From the NCBI GenBank assembly GCA_013141435.1, contig JABFQZ010000002.1, positions 1 to 64,000 on the forward strand: a stretch of 64,000 nt of DNA, written 5' to 3'. Positions 26,107-34,745 of this stretch are shown one piece after another (within the stretch, counting starts at the first letter, position 1; each line of letters begins with the position of its first letter). Position numbers and translations under genes: made by a program. This DNA is from Ferruginibacter sp. (lineage in GTDB: Bacteria > Bacteroidota > Bacteroidia > Chitinophagales > Chitinophagaceae). A model generated the notes under the pieces. That model worked only from the letters and a program-made list of their open reading frames with translations, had not been told where the DNA came from and ran no database searches.

Positions 26107-28200
26107 TTAATTTTTAATAAATTTTAAAGACTCTCCATTCCCCAATTTTAAGTAATAAACACCAACTGCCAATTGCTCCACATGTATAGTATTTAAGGTG
26201 TTTATTAAACCTAATAAAACAACAGCACCTTTAGTATCATAAATTTTATAATTACGATTGCCATTAATTGGCATGCCATGCAAAATTAAAAATTTACTTG
26301 TAGGATTTGGTGCTATTGTTACAGCATTTGTAGCACAATTAATACCCACACTTACCACAGGCGAATATTCAAACCTGCCATCGTTGTCTATTTGGTTTAG
26401 CCTAAAATATATTTTACCATTGCTTAGTTTGGCAGTATTAAAATTATAATGTTGTGTTGTATTACTATTGCCATTGCCTTTTGATGGAACAAAACTTACA
26501 GCAAAAAAATCTACCCCATTGGTACTTTGCTCCACACTAAAACCTTTGCTATTTTGCTCTTGAGCTGTTTGCCACTGGATGTTGGCGGTGTTGCAATTGG
26601 TGGTGTTGGCCGTAAAGGTGGTAAGTTTTACGGGGGTTACTGCTACATTATTTACTACTATACTTCTTATAATTTCGGTACATTTATTTGTACGATGTGC
26701 TATATCAAATTCTATTTTTACTTTGTGTGTACCTACTCCAAGCGATGCAGTTGTAATAATACCACTAGGTGCTGCAATCCATGCACCGGATTGATTTAGT
26801 TGGTAAAAATATGTTGGATTACTGATTGTACCTCCCTGTATATCATGTGTAGAAATGGTAAGATTTATTGATGATGCAACAGCCATATTTATTGGATTGG
26901 TATAATCATGTACAATATCAAAATTTAGGTTTTGTATCAAATAACCAATACGTAATGCAGGTGTTTTTAAAGATGAAGGATTGGTAATTTGGGTTGTTGT
27001 ATTTTTTATGTCAGTTATTATTGCTCTTATTTCAGATGCTGTCTTTGAAGGCATTAAGTTCCATAACAAATTTATTGCACCTGCCGCACCTGGTGCAGAA
27101 GCTGATGTACCCTGCCAACTTACAGTACCTGAAGTTCCAGTTTCTGTTAAACCTCTCATACCGGTTCCTTTAAAACTTAATGGTGCATTGTACGAGCTAA
27201 AACTTGCCTTGTTACCTAATCCATCACTTGCTTGTACAACAATAACAGAAGGATGAAAATTAGATAGCGTTGTTCCAATTGGATTACCATCATTACCTGC
27301 TCCAATAATAAAAAGAACTTTACCATTAGCATCTGCTTGATTAAACATTTGGTCAAAATCAGTATCAACTCCTGTTGTTATTCCAGCTGAAATAGACAAT
27401 ACTTGTTTATTTCCGCTAAAATTTGTTTCATTTATTGCAGCTTGCAAAGTGGCTAAGAGTGCGGCTTTGCTACTAAAAGCAGAGTTAATTCCAATATTTT
27501 TTAAAATAGGTTGTTTTACATTATTCATACCACTCATGTCACCATTGTAAGCCCCTACTGCATTATTTATTTTTGCAAATGCTACACCCGCTGTTTGCGA
27601 CCCATGAGCGGTTGCATTAACAAAATCTACCGGAGTGTTTCTATAGTAATCCCAAGAAACAGTGTTATTAATTGTTGGTAAGTCCAGGTGGGAACCATTA
27701 GGTATTTCAGTTAGAACAAGATCAACTGTTTCGGAGACTTCGTTCACATTATTCCAAAAATTATCTTTTACCAACCAATAAATGCTATCCATTAATTGCT
27801 TTTCTTTTAAAATATTTTGATTCAGAGAATTCCAATAACCCATATCATTCCACGAATCGTTGGCGGCAAAAATGGGAGTGGTGCAAATATTATTAAACAA
27901 TTTTTTGTCAAACTGTGCAGTAATACCGAATGATTTTAGATATCCAATAAGTAATGTATTTTTATCCTCATTTATTAATTCAATTAAATAATAATTTGTT
28001 TCCTTCCCAATTTCTGCAAAGCTTTTAACTGTACTATCAGTTTGTAATTTTTGTTGTAAAAATGCTAAAATAGCTTTATCGTTATGGCTAGCCTTGAAAT
28101 AAATACGGTTATAAATGGTTACAGTATCTTCATTTTCCTTTTGTGCATAAGTGTTGGTTATAATGCAGATAGTTAGTATTATCGTTATAATAAATTTCAT
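26107..28200 (-). CDS. S8 subtilase-like protein with T9SS sorting domain
   Basis: A secreted subtilisin-family protein of ~697 residues. I start it at 28200 for a good signal peptide (MKFIITIILTICIITNTYAQ). The catalytic domain spans about 155-420: His in ATAHGSQTAG (199), the oxyanion Asn in IIGAGNDG (303) and the nucleophile Ser in WQGTSASAP (366). The expected Asp of the DTG/DSG motif is not found; the equivalent stretch reads VLTEIPNGSHLDL. A beta-rich region follows, and the C-terminal T9SS domain starts VTIAPNPTSKF. It may be a weak or inactive peptidase. A lipoprotein gene with a papain-like domain lies just upstream on the same strand. Confidence 0.85.
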   Translation of the reverse strand: MKFIITIILTICIITNTYAQKENEDTVTIYNRIYFKASHNDKAILAFLQQKLQTDSTVKSFAEIGKETNYYLIELINEDKNTLLIGYLKSFGITAQFDKKLFNNICTTPIFAANDSWNDMGYWNSLNQNILKEKQLMDSIYWLVKDNFWNNVNEVSETVDLVLTEIPNGSHLDLPTINNTVSWDYYRNTPVDFVNATAHGSQTAGVAFAKINNAVGAYNGDMSGMNNVKQPILKNIGINSAFSSKAALLATLQAAINETNFSGNKQVLSISAGITTGVDTDFDQMFNQADANGKVLFIIGAGNDGNPIGTTLSNFHPSVIVVQASDGLGNKASFSSYNAPLSFKGTGMRGLTETGTSGTVSWQGTSASAPGAAGAINLLWNLMPSKTASEIRAIITDIKNTTTQITNPSSLKTPALRIGYLIQNLNFDIVHDYTNPINMAVASSINLTISTHDIQGGTISNPTYFYQLNQSGAWIAAPSGIITTASLGVGTHKVKIEFDIAHRTNKCTEIIRSIVVNNVAVTPVKLTTFTANTTNCNTANIQWQTAQEQNSKGFSVEQSTNGVDFFAVSFVPSKGNGNSNTTQHYNFNTAKLSNGKIYFRLNQIDNDGRFEYSPVVSVGINCATNAVTIAPNPTSKFLILHGMPINGNRNYKIYDTKGAVVLLGLINTLNTIHVEQLAVGVYYLKLGNGESLKFIKN

Positions 28201-28257
28201 ATATCCATTTTCATTTTGAATCATCTTACTGAACTAGAATTTTTACTTTAGAATATT

Positions 28258-29673
28258 TTAATTTGTTTTTACAGAAATTACATTTGACCATGGGCTTTCT
28301 CCTGTTGGTGTTACAATTTTAATTCTATAGTAATACCAAGTATTTGAGTTTAAACTATTCCATGACAAGTAAGGGTATGTAACATTTTGTTGCCAGTTAG
28401 AAAGAGTATTTGTAAAATTAATATCAGTTGCAATTATTGTATGATAATATCCAACTGCTAAAGGACTTTGTCCACTCCAATTCATTTTAAAACCATTAGT
28501 AGTAATATTGGTAGCTGACGTTGCAACTGGAGCTGTAATAATTTGATTTGCGGTTTTAAAAACTTGAGGTGTTGAATAATTTGAAGACACTCCGTTTACA
28601 TAAGATTTAACAGTCCAATAATATGTTGTGTTAAATAAAGCTGCTTCAGTTACTCCTCCCCCTATACTTCCAAACGTTGTAGAATTATAGGTTGATGTAT
28701 TTTGATTCATTACTCTATCTACATTATCTAGAAAACCATTTAATGCAGTCCAACCAGATAGAGATTTGGATATTTGAATTCTGTAAATAGTGCCTGCTGT
28801 AGCATTTTGCCAATTTAAAGAAACAGGAATAGAAATGTTTTGAGAATTATTAATTGGTGATAAAAGTGTTGGTGCGATTGAAGTATTGCCACCATAATAA
28901 TTACTTTGAACTCCATTTACTTCACATCCGATAGCAATGATGTTGTATAGATTGGAAGAGCTAGCTGATAAGCAAGAGTTCAAATAAGTTTTATAGCTGG
29001 TTTCTCTCAGGGTTTTTGTTTGGTCTAAAGGATCAATATAAAAAATCTTACTACCACTTTCAGTTGTCGTTAATTCTAAACCTACTATCGTAACAAAATG
29101 TCCAAAAGCTTTAACTTCAGAAATATAATTAGGGCTAGAGGTACTAGTGCCACCCTTTATTGAGACAAGCGTAATTATTGGCAGCCCTTTTTCCAAATTG
29201 TTTTTAATATAATTTTTTGCTTCATCTCTAATTTTAGTTTTAGGAATTGAAGGATTACAAGTACCTAAGTCGCTTTTGGCGTAGGATTGGCATTTTGAAA
29301 TACTTGTTCCATCAGTACAACTTGTTCCCATGGTGGATACTATACTGTTTAATTCTTGTACAGAAAAATTTCGATTTGGATAAACTACTGCCCTTGCAAT
29401 CATATATGAAGTAGGTAAGCAGGCTTGCCCACCACAAGTAACCCCTATAGTTTTTTGATAGATATGTTTAAAGTTCGTTCCATTTACAATTATTTTTCCA
29501 AAAATTACATTTTCTGTTGCCCCATTTCCTAAATCTTCCGGAGCAGGTATTTCAATAAACTCTAAATTATTATTTGCATCACTAATTGCAGATTCTTCAG
29601 TAATTAAATCTTTAGTTTTAGTACAATTAGTAAATAAAGTTGATAAAATTATAAGTGTGATTATTTTTTTCAT
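28258..29673 (-). CDS. Papain-like (C39-type) lipoprotein with FN3-like repeats
   Basis: A 471-residue predicted lipoprotein (signal ending LFTNC, Cys17). Residues ~60-260 look like a C39/papain-like cysteine peptidase: GGQACLPTSYMIARAV with Cys85 as nucleophile, then FGHFVTIVG (His) and FYIDPLDQ (Asp). Two fibronectin-type modules follow (LLSPINNSQNISIPVSLNWQ, then PVATSATNITTNGFKMNWSG). There is no T9SS tail. Its stop lies 57 bases before the start of the S8 gene on the same strand, so the pair is probably co-transcribed. Peptidase activity is inferred from motifs only. Confidence 0.72.
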   Translation of the reverse strand: MKKIITLIILSTLFTNCTKTKDLITEESAISDANNNLEFIEIPAPEDLGNGATENVIFGKIIVNGTNFKHIYQKTIGVTCGGQACLPTSYMIARAVVYPNRNFSVQELNSIVSTMGTSCTDGTSISKCQSYAKSDLGTCNPSIPKTKIRDEAKNYIKNNLEKGLPIITLVSIKGGTSTSSPNYISEVKAFGHFVTIVGLELTTTESGSKIFYIDPLDQTKTLRETSYKTYLNSCLSASSSNLYNIIAIGCEVNGVQSNYYGGNTSIAPTLLSPINNSQNISIPVSLNWQNATAGTIYRIQISKSLSGWTALNGFLDNVDRVMNQNTSTYNSTTFGSIGGGVTEAALFNTTYYWTVKSYVNGVSSNYSTPQVFKTANQIITAPVATSATNITTNGFKMNWSGQSPLAVGYYHTIIATDINFTNTLSNWQQNVTYPYLSWNSLNSNTWYYYRIKIVTPTGESPWSNVISVKTN

Positions 29674-29833
29674 TTCAAAATTTTATGAATAATGGATTCA
29701 AATTTCCTTAACACTAAATAAACGACAAAATGAATGCGACAAAATTAGTAACACACGAAACCAATGAAAACCAACACGAAATCACTTTTACTGCAAACAT
29801 GCTTTAGTTTTTATTGATTTATTTTTTATTTTA

Positions 29834-30016
29834 TTATTTATCTTTTTTACTTGAATCAGATAAAGTTTGATATACTTCGCTTTTATAAATCTCAGCTGCT
29901 TCACTTACTTTTTCAATGTTTTTAGCATCGGTTGAGTCAGCACTATCTTTATGTGTTCTTTCGGTATTGGGATAACTGCTATCGCTATAACCAAATGATT
30001 CTTTTTTATCCGCCAT
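29834..30016 (-). CDS. Small hydrophilic hypothetical protein
   Basis: A 60-residue, Ser/Lys/Asp-rich protein with no hydrophobic segment (MADKKESFGYSDSSYPNTER at the N-terminus). It probably is disordered. The A+T-rich bases ahead of the ATG and the non-shadow position between two intergenic stretches support a real gene. No family is recognised. Confidence 0.5.
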   Translation of the reverse strand: MADKKESFGYSDSSYPNTERTHKDSADSTDAKNIEKVSEAAEIYKSEVYQTLSDSSKKDK

Positions 30017-30374
30017 AATTATTAATTTTTTAATGATGAATTAATAAAGTAAAACAAGTAATAAAAATAATTTAATTACAAATGATTAACATGAAACCTT
30101 CAAAGACAAACACAGAACCACTCCAAAAACACCAAACCCCAAAAACCTTACACGAAACCATTTCCCCTTTACCCGTACTTATTCTTATTTTTAAAAAGTG
30201 AAATTCTTTTTAAGTTTTATTGCTATCACAATAAGGAAAATAAACAGCTAATTAAGCATACTCAATACTATTTTATAAACTTTTTTGGTATTACGGAGTA
30301 TTAAAACTATGTTTTAGCCTTTCTAATTAGTAATACAACTTATTAAAAATTTGTACCTTTATAAAAAATATATT
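30017..30374. other. Intergenic region with truncated kinase 5' end
   Basis: This spacer holds copy 1 of the ~100 bp repeat described below, including a GTG codon and 11 further codons nearly identical to the start of the kinase gene at 30889, after which the frame diverges and soon stops. A TACCTTTA box (-7-like) lies about 20 bases before the protease start. Nothing else is recognised. Confidence 0.6.
30129..30228 (+). repeat. Direct repeat, copy 1 (kinase 5' end remnant)
   Basis: The first 46 bases (30129-30174) are identical to 30821-30866. The last ~43 bases, covering a TAA, a GTG start and the first 12 codons, differ from copy 2 at about two positions. Between these parts a short T-rich stretch is less similar. 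Copy 2 includes the true start of the sensor kinase gene, so copy 1 is a duplicated, truncated kinase start. Confidence 0.85.
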
Positions 30375-30794
30375 ATGGGTTTAGTATATGCAGATATTAC
30401 ATTGATAAATGGCGAAGATTTAATACTTGCAAAAAGAAATATTATTGGTGAAGAAGAAGTAAAGCAAATGACAGTGAATATGCTTGCCGATAGTGGGGCT
30501 TATATGATGGCTATTAATGAATCAATTCAAGAACAATTACAACTTGAGGTAAAAGAAAGACGTAAAGCTCAGATGGCAGATGGTAGCATTCAAGAGTACG
30601 ATGTAGTAGGACCAATTGAAGTAAAATTCAAAAACAGAAGATGTTCTATAGATGCAATGGTGCTGCCAGGTGATAATGAACCGCTGCTAGGTGCAATACC
30701 AATGGAAGACATGGATATTTTGATTCACCCTCGAAGGCAAGAGCTAATTGTAAATCCTGATCATCCATATTTCGCACAAATGAAAATGAAATGA
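30375..30794 (+). CDS. Retropepsin-like aspartic protease (clan AA)
   Basis: A 139-residue protein of the bacterial retropepsin-like (clan AA) aspartic protease family, starting MGLVYADITLING. The catalytic motif is NMLADSGAYMM (D-S-G-A), and the flap/second-half region gives LPGDNEPLLGAIPMEDMDIL, which is strongly conserved in this family. It has no signal peptide or membrane helix and would act as a cytoplasmic dimer. The substrate is unknown; small clan AA proteins of this type are often found as orphan genes. It lies between two direct repeats, so it may be a recent insert or a relic of recombination. Confidence 0.85.
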   Translation: MGLVYADITLINGEDLILAKRNIIGEEEVKQMTVNMLADSGAYMMAINESIQEQLQLEVKERRKAQMADGSIQEYDVVGPIEVKFKNRRCSIDAMVLPGDNEPLLGAIPMEDMDILIHPRRQELIVNPDHPYFAQMKMK

Positions 30795-30820
30795 TTTAAT
30801 GTTTTTGCAAAAAACATTAC

Positions 30821-30919
30821 ACACCAAACCCCAAAAACCTTACACGAAACCATTTCCCCTTTACCCTATTTTTTATTATTTTTAAAAAGTGAAACACTTT
30901 TTAAGTTTTATTGCTATCA
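30821..30919 (+). repeat. Direct repeat, copy 2 (true kinase 5' end)
   Basis: The partner of 30129-30228. It covers the 5' leader and the first ten codons of the sensor kinase gene. The distance between copies is 692 bases, and the aspartic protease gene lies between them. Confidence 0.85.
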
Positions 30920-33900
30920 TCTTTATTTGTAATGCTCATGCTCAAGCACCTCCATTCCCCAATGGCGTAGCCAATACTTATACTCTTACAGAAAAAGAAG
31001 GCTACAATGGTTTTATTTATAGCTGTATTGCTTATGGCCAAGACGGCACTGTTTATACCTCCGATTATAATGGTAATATAGAAATACACGGCAATAACTA
31101 TAGTATAAAATTGGAAAATAAAAACAATATTGGACAAACACATTTATTTAAAATTATAAACTCAAATGAAGTTTGGGCTTTTAGCTTAAAATCAGTTACA
31201 ATCATTAAATACAATAAAATTGAAAAGGTAATTCCTCTACCACAAAATGTAATTAATATAATAGAGCAAAAAAACTGCGTGTATATTTTTTGTGCAAATA
31301 ATAATAAAATAGAAACTTATTCTTTTACTAATGGCAAAGTAAATTTACTCACCATCTCCGATATTTCATTTACTTTTGGTAATGGTGGAATGTGCGAAGC
31401 TACAGACCATTCAATTTGGCTCTTTAATACCTCTAACGGTATTTCAGTATTATATAAATTTAATACAACTACATATAAGCTTACACCTGTAAAAAACCTT
31501 GCAAATCTTTATTATATAGCTGCCATAAAAGATGAAAATAATTTTTATGCTTTAGATAAAAACAGCATAAGTTATTGGGCAAAAAATAATAAACAAATAA
31601 AAGTTCCTTTTAAGATTGGCACAAGTACGGATAATAGTTTAAATTTTTATACAGGCAATACTAATAATATATTGTACAAGTATAAAAGTTCAAATTACAG
31701 CACAGCAATTTATGATACGAGCTTAAACATTACATTTAGTACTCCCTTTATTTATGATAATGATATTACTGGTAATTTTAAAAACCAAACTGGTCATATA
31801 AATTTGGGGGTTACTTCCAACAAGCCAATACTTATATCAAATTATATAAAAAAATATCAAACTCTATTTGATGGCAATGATGCTGCTAATATTTTTACTT
31901 TAAGAGAAGATGGCCAAGGGCGTATATGGGCAGGTAGTTATAAAAACAAAGTAGCCATAATAAATAAAGACAAAATAACGAACTTAAAGGCTATAGACTA
32001 TAAAATATCAAATGGTGGAAGTTTTCTAAACAACAAAATGTATTTAATTGGAGAAGGTATAGGTGGATTGCTACAATACGATATGCAAGGCAATGCTAAA
32101 AAATTAAATACAAACACTGGCTTTTATACTTTTGTATCTAAGAGTAAAAAAGATTTTTATTTTTCTACAACAAACCAACTTGGTTTATGGAAAACATCTA
32201 CAAAAAGTTTAGAAACTTTACAACCAGTTTGGAATAAAATTGACTCCACAAAAGGTAATAGCATCAATAATATTTTAACCATTACAGAAGATACTTTGGG
32301 GCGTATTTGGTGTGGGCATCCACGTAATGGCATAAGTGTATATTACCCTACTACAGATAAAGCAACATCATGGAATATTGATAAAAAAGAAACTCCATTT
32401 GGTGAAATGGCTTCTATAATTGATAATAAAGGAACAATATGGTTGGGAGGCAGGCAGGGGCTATGGTTTTACAATGACTATAGTAAAGCTGCAAGCCCAC
32501 AAAATTGTATTAAAATAAATCATCCATTAATAAATACAGCCAAAAACTTAACAGCTTTAAGCATTTACGATAAATGGCTTGTTATTGCTGCGTACGACAA
32601 AATATTGTTGTTTGATTTAAAATCATTTTACCAAAGCAAAAAAATAGTTATTCGCTATTTAAATCCTTATGAATCTAATTTCACTTCGTTTACCGAGCAA
32701 AATACTATGCTTACTGCAAAAGACAGTACCGTATGGTTTAGCACAGGTGATATGCTCTATCATTGGGATATAAAAAAATGGTTATACTTAGAAACACCAA
32801 AAGTAAATACATCTGTTGTAGCTATTGGCAATAATATTTCTGATACATTATTTGAAAATAAAACACAATTATTTAAACCACATTTTAATTCATTTGATAT
32901 TGTTTTGCATTATGTAAGTAAAGATAATATGCTTCGTTACACAAGTACAGCACTTATTAAAGATGGAGATACAATTTTAATGGCTGAGCCTTCACTAATA
33001 CGTAATTTTTTATTTAAAAATTTAGAAAGCGGGCATTATACCTTTTATGTAGATGTGTTTGAAATGAATGGCACCACCTCCCACTACCAATACAAAATCG
33101 TAATCAAAAAATTTCTTTGGCAGCAATGGTGGTTTTGGCTAAGCATAGCATTGGTATGTATTGGTATTATTACTTATTTCTTAAACTTAAAAAAGAAAAA
33201 ACAACTGGCTGAACAAACAGCAAAAACAAAAGATGCAGAACTAGAAGCTGTAAAAGCAGCACAAGCAAAAAAGATTGCTAACTTACAATTGGTAACGCTG
33301 AGTAGCCAGTTTAGACCACATTTTATCTTAAATGCACTCAATACCATTGGTGCACAAATGGACGATAAGCCACAAGCTGAAAGTGTGCTGAGCAGATTGG
33401 GAGAAAGTATAAATTTAATATTTAGCCATGTACAGCAACAAAAAATTATGCATCCATTTGCAAACGAATGGCAGTTGGTAGAAAATATTATACACATACA
33501 TCGGTTAATGTATTTAAAAAAATTACAAACAAAACTTCCTTCAAACGAAGTATTGAATAATTATAAAAACATAAAAGTACCCCTTGGTATTTTACAAATA
33601 CCAATAGAAAATGCTTTGTTGCATGGGCTTAGTAATAAAGAAGTTGGACCTTGGTTGCTTTCTATAACGATAGAAGAGAAAAGTGATTTTATTGTAATCA
33701 ATATTACTGACAATGGTATAGGTAGAAAAAAATCGGCAACACTCAGCAATTTTACAAAGCATGGTACCGGTACAAAAAACTTAAATGAAATCATTGACAT
33801 CATAAACACTTCTAATCCAAATAAGATTATGGTGGAATACCAAGATGATGTATTTACAGAAAATGAAATATACTACGGCACTAATGTAATAATTACTATA

Positions 33901-33930
33901 CCAAAATCAATTGAATATGCAATCCAATAA
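30889..33930 (+). CDS. Propeller sensor histidine kinase, LytS type
   Basis: A 1013-residue membrane sensor kinase. A signal peptide (MKHFLSFIAIIFICNAHAQ) precedes a periplasmic beta-propeller (about 30-640; repeats such as GRIWAGSYKNKVA and GRIWCGHPRNGIS) and a Y_Y_Y-like linker. One membrane helix (WWFWLSIALVCIGIITYFL) and a short coiled coil follow. The His_kinase domain has the H-box SSQFRPHFILNALNTIG, the N-box IPIENALLHGL and the G-box ITDNGIGRKKS. The GTG start is forced: a TAA lies two codons upstream and no ATG precedes the signal peptide. The gene overlaps its response regulator by 14 bases. The ligand is unknown. Confidence 0.93.
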   Translation: MKHFLSFIAIIFICNAHAQAPPFPNGVANTYTLTEKEGYNGFIYSCIAYGQDGTVYTSDYNGNIEIHGNNYSIKLENKNNIGQTHLFKIINSNEVWAFSLKSVTIIKYNKIEKVIPLPQNVINIIEQKNCVYIFCANNNKIETYSFTNGKVNLLTISDISFTFGNGGMCEATDHSIWLFNTSNGISVLYKFNTTTYKLTPVKNLANLYYIAAIKDENNFYALDKNSISYWAKNNKQIKVPFKIGTSTDNSLNFYTGNTNNILYKYKSSNYSTAIYDTSLNITFSTPFIYDNDITGNFKNQTGHINLGVTSNKPILISNYIKKYQTLFDGNDAANIFTLREDGQGRIWAGSYKNKVAIINKDKITNLKAIDYKISNGGSFLNNKMYLIGEGIGGLLQYDMQGNAKKLNTNTGFYTFVSKSKKDFYFSTTNQLGLWKTSTKSLETLQPVWNKIDSTKGNSINNILTITEDTLGRIWCGHPRNGISVYYPTTDKATSWNIDKKETPFGEMASIIDNKGTIWLGGRQGLWFYNDYSKAASPQNCIKINHPLINTAKNLTALSIYDKWLVIAAYDKILLFDLKSFYQSKKIVIRYLNPYESNFTSFTEQNTMLTAKDSTVWFSTGDMLYHWDIKKWLYLETPKVNTSVVAIGNNISDTLFENKTQLFKPHFNSFDIVLHYVSKDNMLRYTSTALIKDGDTILMAEPSLIRNFLFKNLESGHYTFYVDVFEMNGTTSHYQYKIVIKKFLWQQWWFWLSIALVCIGIITYFLNLKKKKQLAEQTAKTKDAELEAVKAAQAKKIANLQLVTLSSQFRPHFILNALNTIGAQMDDKPQAESVLSRLGESINLIFSHVQQQKIMHPFANEWQLVENIIHIHRLMYLKKLQTKLPSNEVLNNYKNIKVPLGILQIPIENALLHGLSNKEVGPWLLSITIEEKSDFIVINITDNGIGRKKSATLSNFTKHGTGTKNLNEIIDIINTSNPNKIMVEYQDDVFTENEIYYGTNVIITIPKSIEYAIQ

Positions 33931-34678
33931 ATTAACTTATTTGGTGGTAGAAAATGCACCTGACGTATGCGAGGGCATTATTAGGCGTATGGATGAATTT
34001 ACAAACTGGCACTCACTTGGATATTGTTTAGGTGTAAAAGAAACCGTTCAGAAAATAGAGAACGAAAAACCTCAACTTGTTTTTTTGGATTGGAGCCTTA
34101 ATGGTGGCAGTGCTTATGAAGTATTGCAAACAATACAAAACTTACCAAAATACAACCCATACATAATTTTTAATACAGGCTATCAAAAAGACAATCCCGA
34201 AATACCTCAAGAAATAATAAACAATTACAAAGTAGATAAATATTTAATAAAACCCTTATGGGAAAACCTTAGAACCAACTTAGCAGCATATTTACTAGCT
34301 GCAGAAGAAAAAATAAATTTGCATAAAACCAAAGATAAATCGATTTGGATAACTGATGATAACGGGCACAAAATTTTAATAAACTTAGAAGAAATTATTT
34401 GTATTGTACAACACCCAACTGAGCAACGTAGTAGAAATGTATTTTTCACTTCAAAAGACAAACAAATTACATTGCCACTTCAATGGCAAAAAATTTATGA
34501 CTTATTAAAAAATAATGAAGTAAATTTTTTTGTAACCAAACATCGTTCACATTTGGTTGTTAAAAAACATATAGAAAAATTTGAAAAGCCTTTTGTGAGA
34601 ATGAAAGGATTAACAGCCTTTAAAATAGATGTAGTAAAAGAAAATTGCAGTGCTTTTGAAGATTGGTTGTTGTTATAA
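33917..34678 (+). CDS. LytTR family response regulator
   Basis: This is the partner of the propeller kinase, 253 residues. The receiver domain holds the phosphorylated Asp in LVFLDWSLNGG and the conserved Lys in YLIKPL. The acidic pair usually found near the N-terminus (DD) reads EN here (LVVENAPDV). The C-terminal LytTR DNA-binding domain spans ~150-250 (IICIVQHP, then FFVTKHRSHLVVKKHIEKF). I use the ATG at 33917, not the TTG six bases earlier. Targets are unknown. Confidence 0.9.
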   Translation: MQSNKLTYLVVENAPDVCEGIIRRMDEFTNWHSLGYCLGVKETVQKIENEKPQLVFLDWSLNGGSAYEVLQTIQNLPKYNPYIIFNTGYQKDNPEIPQEIINNYKVDKYLIKPLWENLRTNLAAYLLAAEEKINLHKTKDKSIWITDDNGHKILINLEEIICIVQHPTEQRSRNVFFTSKDKQITLPLQWQKIYDLLKNNEVNFFVTKHRSHLVVKKHIEKFEKPFVRMKGLTAFKIDVVKENCSAFEDWLLL

Positions 34679-34745
34679 CAAATCATTTTGCAAAACAGTA
34701 AAAATCGGTATACTTTTTATTAAAATTTTTCTAATTTCTTACAAT

